Below are positions 54,776 through 61,972 of a DNA stretch of 64,000 bases, piece after piece. The notes under the pieces were generated by a model. It was not told where the DNA came from. It did no database searches and was given only the letters and a program-made list of their open reading frames with translations. The stretch covers positions 34,661-98,660 of the forward strand of contig OMZS01000018.1 in the NCBI GenBank assembly GCA_900315565.1, given 5' to 3'. The stretch is from an uncultured Prevotellaceae bacterium (GTDB lineage: Bacteria; Bacteroidota; Bacteroidia; Bacteroidales; Bacteroidaceae). Within the stretch, counting starts at the first letter, position 1, and every line of letters starts with the position of its first letter. A program made the translations under genes and the position numbers.

Positions 54776-55058
54776 ATATCAACTTTTTATCACGGTTAGC
54801 ACTCTTCACGGCAAAAGGTAGCAATGTCCCTTCCTGTACCAGGTCAACAGGCCGGTCAAGCAACGCTTCTAAGTCGTTGATCATTGCGGCATGTTTGAGC
54901 AGGCTCACCCGTTCTTTGTCATCGAAAACCACCAATAAATCCACATCGCTCAATGGGGTCTCCTCGCCTCGCGCAAAAGAGCCGAAGAGCCATGCTTTCA
55001 AGACAGGTTGTGTCTTGAAGTAGTCGGCGATGGTCTGTAGCATTGTCTGAGTGCTCAT
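54759..55058 (-). CDS. mntA: MNT-type nucleotidyltransferase antitoxin
   Basis: 99 residues. The minimal nucleotidyltransferase motif GSFARGEETPLSDVDLLVVF (GS-x2-R...D-x-D) is intact, so it can probably attach AMP to the HEPN partner's tyrosine and silence it. It is transcribed first, 17 bases overlapping the toxin gene, from a TATCTTTG element at 55083-55090. Confidence 0.9.
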   Translation of the reverse strand: MSTQTMLQTIADYFKTQPVLKAWLFGSFARGEETPLSDVDLLVVFDDKERVSLLKHAAMINDLEALLDRPVDLVQEGTLLPFAVKSANRDKKLIYERAH

Positions 55059-55082
55059 AGGCTGACGGTCTTGATTTCAATG

Positions 55083-55090
55083 CAAAGATA
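55083..55090 (-). promoter_or_regulatory. -7 element TATCTTTG for the MNT/HEPN operon
   Basis: Minus-strand TAnnTTTG, 24 bases before the ATG at 55058; divergent from the promoter at 55131-55161. Confidence 0.55.
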
Positions 55091-55130
55091 CAAAAAACAA
55101 CTAATTCTCCAAACATTTCCCCTAAATTAT

Positions 55131-55161
55131 TTGGAAGTTACTCCTTTATTCCCTATCTTTG
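55131..55161 (+). promoter_or_regulatory. Promoter reading towards the UGA-recoded genes
   Basis: TTG at 55131-55133, exactly 20 bases, TATCTTTG at 55154-55161. The leader to the ATG at 55497 is about 330 bases. Confidence 0.65.
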
Positions 55162-55496
55162 CCGTCAGAAACAAAAGTTCAACTCGGGCTTTCCAGCCCT
55201 GCGAGCGCGCAGAGGGGGTCACGTCTGGGGGTAGCGTTTATCTGCGTTCACAGCCCATTCGACAGCAAAGGAGAGGCCCGGCGAGACGGTGCAAGGGCGG
55301 GGAAAGCACAATGCGCTTTCCATAGGAAGAAAGCATGCCTTATTAAGCTGTATAGGGATATGCAGGCAAGTTGGCACGGCTGCCGCCCATAGATAGGCAC
55401 ATGGTAAACGGTAGTCTCGCCGCAGGCGGCCTCCATCCTCATCCCCTGAAACCGTTCAGTGCAGAACCGGAATGGCCTATAAAGACACTCACATCT
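55162..55496 (+). other. Long GC-rich leader before the recoded genes
   Basis: 335 bases between promoter and start with several hairpins: GGGCT-TTCC-AGCCC near 55187-55200, GGAAAGC (55301-55307) with GCTTTCC (55315-55321), and GCCGC/GCGGC near 55421-55432. It is far richer in GC than the coding region that follows and has no recognised riboswitch class. A short open frame (55159-55392) runs through it but lacks coding character. Confidence 0.5.
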
Positions 55497-57137
55497 ATGA
55501 AGACCTGAAAGAAACATCTCAACAAAGGCAGCCGCCGTGGCTGCACCGCTTTCGTGAAACTTCTCTTCGCAGCATGAATGGCCGTTGCCGTTCATGCAAG
55601 TTATGCGCAAGGCTACAAATCCATCAATATCATCCATATCAACCCAGTAGACATTCTGCCTATCATTTGACAGGTAGAGGGTGGAGACAAACAATGCTAT
55701 GAACACATAAAACATCTCAGAGTTGCCGAAGCTACTAGAATCAGAGATATGATGTGGGAATATGGTGCAGGTAACCATAGTGCTGAAGAATACAAACAGC
55801 TTATGAGCAGACTCAACACAGGGATGGTTTGAGAAACTCCAAGGTGATATGACAATTATGAATCAATTTGAACCATGCAAAGCACAACAAGCTACCATGC
55901 CCATAACGAACAAAACATACTAAATTCTCTAGTAAATCATGCAAATTTCAAAGTTGTACACTCAAGAGAAGGTGACATGAATGTACTATACGATTTTGTC
56001 AAAAATAATGAAAATAGCATAAACATATTCTGAAAATCTATGTCTCGAGAATGATCTAGTAATGAATGATATTTTAATATTGAAGGTTGGGGCACAAAAA
56101 GAAATCTATTAAAATTTAAAAATTTTATATTGTTTTGAGCATGAACTAATATTGGTCGATGAGATGATTGAATTTTAAAAAATAAAATTTATCAAGAAAA
56201 TATAAATACTAATGATGAACAGTGAATCTATTGAATGGCATCTACTGCAAATTGAAAAAGTGATACTGATATAGATAGACATTTGTTAGTAACAATCTGA
56301 ACAAACCGAAAGTGAGACATTGATCAAACCAATGAATGTGTAGAATCTAGCAAATTTCCCGTGTGATTCCACGATAAAGTATTATTTTCATGACGTGCTT
56401 TTCCATATTTATCATGATCTTCAAATAGAATAATGTGAGAAGCTTGAAAATATGCTACATCATATACTAACTATGTAAATGTAGCCATTGCAAGCCTGTG
56501 CTTCCAGATGAAAGCAGATGTAGCTGATGTCGATGAACTACTTGAAATGATAAGGTCTACCGCCCTCACTGACTATATCAGATTTGACCTGAATGGAGAC
56601 GGAGATACAAATGATATTCTTGACGGTCAGCCTGAAACTCAACCTCTACTACTCATGAATCCTGCAGGTTTCTTCCAGAAATATCTCATGCCTACATCTC
56701 TACCCACAAAATTCAGCACCAATGAAACCACTCCCCTCGAGAAGGGATACTATCATGGTGTAGTCTACCAAGTTCCAGGTACTGAGGTAAACATCAATGG
56801 AAAGTGGATTCCATTCACTGATGACAACAAGGAACTCATCTTCTCTCAAAATCCTATGAACCTCGAATGGAGACTTAACGGAAAAACTCTCAATAGTTAT
56901 GGCTACAAACTGGGTGACATTATCAAGGGAGAGATTATCGCTGTAGATGACCAATGGAACGGACTCAACATCACAAAAGATTTTTCTGTCAACATAGTAG
57001 ATGCGTCTGGCATTAACACTGTCACAATGCCTTATACACCTGATGAATGGTATACCATCGACGGTATCCACCTGAATGCAAAGCCCACCAAGCCTGGTGT
57101 ATATATTGAGAACGGACAGAAGGTCATTGTCAGATAA
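55497..57137 (+). CDS. UGA-recoded secreted subtilase-like protein, first paralogue (23 in-frame TGA read as Gly)
   Basis: ATG 55497 to TAA 57135-57137, one uninterrupted frame of 546 residues if TGA is sense. It has 23 TGA codons (first 55506, last 56445-56447) and no TAA or TAG. With TGA as glycine, the N-terminus becomes a normal signal peptide: KLLFAAGMAVAVHASYAQ. Later segments fall in subtilase order: YHAHNEQNILNSLVNHANFK (His region), INIFGKSMS, LFGAGTNIG (Asn of the oxyanion hole), EAGKYATSYTNYVNVAIASL (Ser), then the helix DELLEMIRSTALTD. No first catalytic Asp is evident, so activity is unsure. From about residue 338 (56508) the gene has no TGA and ends PGVYIENGQKVIVR, a host-like sorting tail. 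TGG still encodes Trp. The sister gene starts 25 bases downstream. Confidence 0.85.
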
Positions 57138-57162
57138 AATAGAATCATTAAGCCACACCGCT

Positions 57163-59232
57163 ATGAATACAAACAAGCATAAACCCGTAACTGGCTGGAA
57201 ATCCATCATCAAGCTCTTCTTCCTGACATGAATGGCCTTTGCCGTTCTTGGCAGTTGTGGCGGCGGTGACAGCGATGAGTCCTCTCCCACACCTACACCT
57301 ACACCTACACCCACGCCAACACCCGTCGTGCCCGGCGCACCCACCATCACTGTTGCCCCTGGCGAGGTGAACGTCTTCGGCGGTGCCAAGGTAGAGCAAA
57401 AGGACAGCACGCTGCTCATCGGAGGCGAGAAGGCAGCGTGGTGGACATCGCCGCGCTCAAAGGTCACCAATGTTCATCTCACCTTCAACGGCAAGGCCTT
57501 TTTCTTCGACAACTTGCTCAGCGAGGAGTGAACGCTCACCCTCTTCGTGGAGAACGAGGCAGGCAAGTCGGCCAGCCGTGACATCACGGTGAAGGCCGAC
57601 GGCATCTACGGAATCTCCGACATTGGCTCGATGCAGGTGGACCAGCCCAAAGACTTGCTCGCAGGACTGACTTTCGCTCCTGGCGTAGAGCTGCAGAAAG
57701 TAGAGATAGAGCAGGACGGCCAGCGCTCAGAAATCGCAGACCCGCACAGCTATACGCCAGAATATCCCGGAGAGTGCTCCTTTATCTTCACGGTGAAGGT
57801 GAAGGACGACAACACAACGGAGGTCAGAGCAGATAACGTAACCATCAAGCCACTGGAATATAAAGCAATAGAAATAGAAAATATCAATCCTGAAGACTTA
57901 ATGCCAGAATTAGAAATATGAGACAAAAATGTTTATAAACACATAGAACATCTTAGGATACCAGAATCTACTGTAATCACGGATATGATGTGGAAGTATG
58001 GTGCAGGTAATTACTCTCCTGAAGAATATCAACAGCTGATGATGAGACTAAATACTGGTATGCTATGAGAAAATCCAGTAGATTATGATAACTATGAAGC
58101 TGTATGATGAAACCCATATAATGAGCCATCTAATCATGCCCATGCTGAATGGTTTACTTTAAATACATTAGTAAAACATGCAAATTTTAAAGTTTTAGAC
58201 TGTGGAGATTATTATGATAATTTATACAATCTCTGTAAATCAAATCCAAATCAAATAAATATTATGTGAATTTCTGTAGGTAATGATGTAAATAAAGAAA
58301 AATATGATTTGCGAGCAAATGAAAAAATAAAACAGTATGCTAAAGAAAAAAATCGACTTGTCTTTTATGCGTGATGAAATGTTAGGACAGAAAATGGCAA
58401 TCTACATAATAAAGTGTATCAGGAAGATTTATCTTTACCTGATGAACATTCAGTATATAGTGGTCCGTCTCGTGCTCACAGCAAGACAGACAACACACTT
58501 GATAGACATCTGCTTATAACATTTGGGACAGATAAGGATGGAGATATAGATCAGACAAATGAAGATGTAGAAAGTAGTAAATTCCCCGTATGATTCCACG
58601 ATAAAGTATTATTTTCAGGTCGTGCGTTTCCATGTCGTAGATATGATTGAGATGAAATCTGATGAGAACCATGAAAATATGCAACATCGCATACTAACTA
58701 CGTAAATGTAGCCATAGCTGATCTATGTTTCCAAATGAAGGCTGATGTATCTGATGTTGATGAATTACTTGAAATGATAAGATCTACAGCACTAACTGAC
58801 TATATCAGATTTGACTTGAACGGTGATGGAGATACAAATGATACTTATGAAGGCCAGCCAGAAACGCAGCCTCTCCAATTGATGAATCCTGCCGGCTTCT
58901 TCAAAAAGTACCTGATGCCTTTATCTATGCCCGCAAGCATCAGCTGGAGCAAGACTGCCACACTCGACAAAGGATTCTATCACGGAGTTGTCTTCAATAT
59001 TCCAGGCATAGAGGTAAATATCAACGGCGAATGGATTGCCCTCGACGGCAAGAACCAGACCGCCATCATGGCTCAGAACCCTTTGACCCTCGAATGGAGG
59101 CTCAACGGCTCGCTGCTCCGCAAACTCGGCTACAAACAAGGCGACACCATCACCGGCCAACTCATCGTCGCCGACGATAAATGGAACGGCCTGAACATCT
59201 CTAAAGACATCAGCATACAGCTGACACAATAA
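57163..59232 (+). CDS. UGA-recoded secreted subtilase-like lipoprotein, second paralogue (14 in-frame TGA read as Gly)
   Basis: ATG 57163 to TAA 59230-59232, 689 residues with 14 TGA and no TAA or TAG in frame. With glycine, the start is a lipoprotein signal, KLFFLTGMAFAVLGSC, followed by a Pro-Thr linker (PTPTPTPTPTP). A GC-rich domain with immunoglobulin-like strands (about 45-250) comes next and is absent from the first paralogue. An AT-rich core follows (57910-58735) aligning with the first paralogue: NHAHAEWFTLNTLVKHANFK, INIMGISVGND, RLVFYAGGN, EPGKYATSHTNYVNVAIADL. The C-terminal 165 residues (DLNGDGDTND onward) lack TGA. It ends without the sorting tail, consistent with lipid anchoring instead. 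Two TGA pairs are adjacent (58108-58113 region and 58372-58377 region). Confidence 0.85.
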
Positions 59233-59263
59233 GAACCCGGCGCAACAAAATAAAAACGGAACA

Positions 59264-59287
59264 GGGCGACCCGCAATGGGCCGCCCT
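59264..59287 (+). terminator. Probable terminator after the recoded genes
   Basis: GGGCG-A-CCC followed by GGG-C-CGCCC forms a GC stem with a TTTCTGTT tail, 32 bases after the stop at 59232. Confidence 0.55.
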
Positions 59288-59340
59288 TTCTGTTGGTAGT
59301 GACACAAAAATCGGTATATACGAAAAAAAAAGCGAAGATA

Positions 59341-59372
59341 TTTGCTTTATTTTGAAAAAACGCTTATCTTTG
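59341..59372 (+). promoter_or_regulatory. Promoter of punA-thiL
   Basis: TTTG 59341-59344, 20 bases, TATCTTTG 59365-59372; leader of 61 bases to the ATG at 59434. Confidence 0.7.
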
Positions 59373-59433
59373 CCTCAAAACCAAACCAAAAGCACATTGT
59401 TCAACTATCATCAACTAAAAAACACAGAGTATC

Positions 59434-60243
59434 ATGTATAAAACCATTCAAGAAACAGCATCGTGGTTAAAACAAAGAATGACCACTAGCCCGACAACAG
59501 CCATTGTGCTGGGAACAGGTCTCGGACAACTAGCCTCAGAAATTACCGACACCTACGAGTTTCCCTATACCGACATTCCCAACTTCCCCGTCTCCACCGT
59601 CGAGGGACATGCCGGAAAACTGATTTTCGGTAAACTCGGCGGCGTGGACATTCTGGCCATGCAGGGCCGCTTCCACTTCTACGAGGGCTACAACATGAAA
59701 GAGGTGACGTTTCCCGTGCGCGTGATGTACGAGCTGGGCATCAAGACTCTTTTCGTTTCGAATGCCGCCGGAGGCATGAACCCCGAGTTCAAGATTGGCG
59801 ACCTGATGATTATCACCGACCACATCAACCTCTTCCCCGAGCATCCGCTGCGAGGGAAGAACTTCCCCACCGGTCCGCGATTCCCCGACATGCACGAGAC
59901 TTACGACCACGCGCTCATTGCTCAGGCCGATGAGATTGCCCGCGAGCGGGGCATCCGCGTGATGCACGGCGTGTATGTAGGCGTTCAGGGACCCACGTTC
60001 GAGACTCCCGCCGAATATCGCATGTACCACATCATGGGTGGCGATGCCATCGGCATGAGCACCGTGCCCGAAGTCATCGTGGCCCACCATTGCGGCATTC
60101 GCACCTTCGGCGTGAGCGTCATTACCGACCTTGGCGGTTTCGACGTGCCCGTTGAGGTAAGCCACGAGGAAGTGCAGGAAGCCGCCAACAAGGCACAGCC
60201 GCTGATGACCGAAATCATGCGCGAAATGATTAAAAGAGCATAA
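59434..60243 (+). CDS. punA: Purine-nucleoside phosphorylase
   Basis: 269 residues. VLGTGLGQLASEI is the phosphate-binding loop, FVSNAAGGMNPEFKIGDLMI the purine-site signature, and AIGMSTVPEVIVAHH the ribose/base site with Met. It splits inosine, guanosine and deoxy forms with phosphate, continuing the salvage begun by add at 4758. TGA does not occur in frame, so normal code use resumes here. thiL follows after 9 bases. Confidence 0.95.
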   Translation: MYKTIQETASWLKQRMTTSPTTAIVLGTGLGQLASEITDTYEFPYTDIPNFPVSTVEGHAGKLIFGKLGGVDILAMQGRFHFYEGYNMKEVTFPVRVMYELGIKTLFVSNAAGGMNPEFKIGDLMIITDHINLFPEHPLRGKNFPTGPRFPDMHETYDHALIAQADEIARERGIRVMHGVYVGVQGPTFETPAEYRMYHIMGGDAIGMSTVPEVIVAHHCGIRTFGVSVITDLGGFDVPVEVSHEEVQEAANKAQPLMTEIMREMIKRA

Positions 60244-60252
60244 CAAAGACAC

Positions 60253-61320
60253 ATGGCAGACATAGCAACACTGGGTGAGTTTGGCCTCATCGACCATCTC
60301 ACCAAAGATATTGAAACGAAGAACAGCAGCACGAAGTACGGCGTAGGCGACGACTGCGCCGTTCTTCATTATCCGGACAGCCGCGTGCTCGTCACCACCG
60401 ACATGCTCATGGAGGGCATACACTTCGACCTCACTTACATCGACTTGCAGCATCTGGGCTACAAGGCCGCCATGGTGAACATTAACGACATCTTTGCCAT
60501 GAACGGCACACCGCGCCAAATGACCGTCAGTATAGCCCTGAGCAAACGCTTCACCGTTGAGGACATGGAAGCCTTCTACAGCGGACTGCGCATGGCCTGC
60601 GACAAGTGGGGCATCGACATCGTTGGCGGCGACACCACCTCGTCGCTCACGGGCATGGCCATCAGCATCACCTGCATCGGCGAGGCTGCCGAGGGTGACA
60701 TCGTCTATCGCAACGGAGCCCGCGACACCGACCTCATCTGCGTCAGCGGTGACCTCGGAGCCGCCTACATGGGACTGCAGCTGCTGGAACGCGAAAAAGC
60801 CGTTTACTACCAACAGCTGAAAGAAGAGAATGCCAAAACCAACGTTCAAGGCGCAAAAAACCTTGACTTTCAGCCCGATTTCGCTGGCAAGGAATACCTG
60901 CTTCAGCGCCAACTGAAGCCCGAGGCGCGCGGCGACATCATCAGCCGTCTGCGCGAGGCCGGCATTCGCCCCACGGCGATGATGGACATCAGCGACGGAC
61001 TCTCCAGCGAGCTGCTGCACATCTGCAAACAAAGTCATTGCGGTTGCCGAGTGTTTGAGAAAAACATTCCCATAGACTATCAGACTGCCGTCATGGCCGA
61101 AGAACTCAACATGAACGTCACCACCTGCGCCATGAACGGAGGCGAGGACTACGAGCTGCTTTTCACCGTGCCCATCGGCGACTACGAAAAGGTTCAAGCC
61201 CTTGACGACATCCACCTCATCGGCCACATCACACGACCCGAACTCGGCACGATGCTTGTCACCCGCGACAACAACGAGTTTGAAATACGCGCCCAAGGCT
61301 GGAACCCGCTGAAGAAATAA
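60253..61320 (+). CDS. thiL: Thiamine-monophosphate kinase
   Basis: 355 residues. Motifs: GVGDDCAVL, VTTDMLMEGIHFDLTYIDL, VNINDIFAMNG, GGDTTSS, and SVSGDLGAA-like ICVSGDLGAAYMGL, then MMDISDGLSSELLHIC and NGGEDYELLFTVP. It phosphorylates thiamine monophosphate to thiamine diphosphate. It shares a transcript with punA. Confidence 0.95.
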   Translation: MADIATLGEFGLIDHLTKDIETKNSSTKYGVGDDCAVLHYPDSRVLVTTDMLMEGIHFDLTYIDLQHLGYKAAMVNINDIFAMNGTPRQMTVSIALSKRFTVEDMEAFYSGLRMACDKWGIDIVGGDTTSSLTGMAISITCIGEAAEGDIVYRNGARDTDLICVSGDLGAAYMGLQLLEREKAVYYQQLKEENAKTNVQGAKNLDFQPDFAGKEYLLQRQLKPEARGDIISRLREAGIRPTAMMDISDGLSSELLHICKQSHCGCRVFEKNIPIDYQTAVMAEELNMNVTTCAMNGGEDYELLFTVPIGDYEKVQALDDIHLIGHITRPELGTMLVTRDNNEFEIRAQGWNPLKK

Positions 61321-61446
61321 GAATCAGCCGAATGAATTCCCAATGGTTATTTTTGCCGTTATTAGTAGAAAAACAGCGAAAAACAGCGGCGTTTCGTTGA
61401 GAAACCAAACAATTTTGGGCAGAAAACAAAAAAAGTGGAGAAAAAA

Positions 61447-61478
61447 TTTGGTGGGACAAAAAAAACTGCTTACCTTTG
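61447..61478 (+). promoter_or_regulatory. Promoter of tRNA-Phe
   Basis: TTTG 61447-61450, 20 bases, TACCTTTG 61471-61478, 21 bases before the tRNA. Confidence 0.75.
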
Positions 61479-61499
61479 CATCCGCTTAGATAAAAGCAT

Positions 61500-61572
61500 G
61501 GTGCCTTAGCTCAGTTGGTAGAGCATCGGACTGAAAATCCGTGTGTCCCCGGTTCGATTCCTGGAGGTACCA
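61500..61572 (+). tRNA. tRNA-Phe (GAA)
   Basis: A standard type I cloverleaf: acceptor GGTGCCT/AGGTACC (one G-U), D arm GCTCAGTTGGTAGAGC, anticodon loop CTGAAAA with GAA, T arm GGTTCGATTCC, discriminator A, no encoded CCA. It is a useful contrast with the abnormal tRNAs at 53849 and 54162. Confidence 0.95.
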
Positions 61573-61972
61573 CTCCTCCTTTCATTAGCCCGGTTCATTT
61601 TAATGCACCCAAGGCCCGCTCCGCGCTCACATTTCCCAACCCCATATCCCCATATCATTGCTTTACGTCCACATTTTCTAGTTATTTTATGCATAAACCT
61701 TTGCTTTGCGCGTGGGTTGAAACTTTTTCACTAATTTATAGCTGAGACCTATAAAAGCAAATAAGACATAGATATGAGATACCAAAAAATCACCACATCC
61801 CCGATAATTGGGGAGTGGTGATTATTTTGTTTACTACTTGTCAGAAACCGATGTTGCTATCGACTATTACCTCGTCAACTTCGCATTGTAAGAAGTATAG
61901 ATGTTGGCAATTGTAGCAGGAGCAAGAAACCGTTTCTGCAACGTTTCGACGGTTATCGAGAGCACGAAAGGG
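61573..61972. other. 400-base gap, no gene; contains a terminator
   Basis: Between tRNA-Phe and the convergent S41 peptidase gene. I see only the hairpin at 61789-61823. A Pro/Arg-rich open frame just after the tRNA lacks coding features. Confidence 0.65.
61789..61823. terminator. Bidirectional terminator
   Basis: AATCACCACATCCCC (61789-61802) pairs with GGGGAGTGGTGATT (61810-61823) with one bulge, flanked by an A run on the left and ATTTTG on the right. Confidence 0.75.

Noticed and set aside
55159-55392. Small gene in the leader of the recoded genes
   Set aside because: No ribosome or promoter context distinct from the leader, composition is not codon-like, and it stops 105 bases before the recoded gene.
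55497-59232. The TGA-rich genes as ordinary pseudogenes
   Set aside because: There is no TAA or TAG and no frameshift over about 3.7 kb in the two frames, both reading frames run from a plausible signal peptide to a proper TAA, and TGA sites are shared between copies. Random decay would not spare two of the three stops.
55497-59232. TGA read as tryptophan
   Set aside because: TGA aligns with glycine codons in the sister gene and never clearly with TGG. It falls in signal-peptide cores and before the oxyanion Asn, where Trp is unlikely. TGG Trp is present at other conserved sites.
55497-59232. Programmed stop-codon readthrough
   Set aside because: The base after TGA varies freely (A, C, G and T all occur), and dozens of sites per gene would each need efficient readthrough. 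A dedicated tRNA is simpler.
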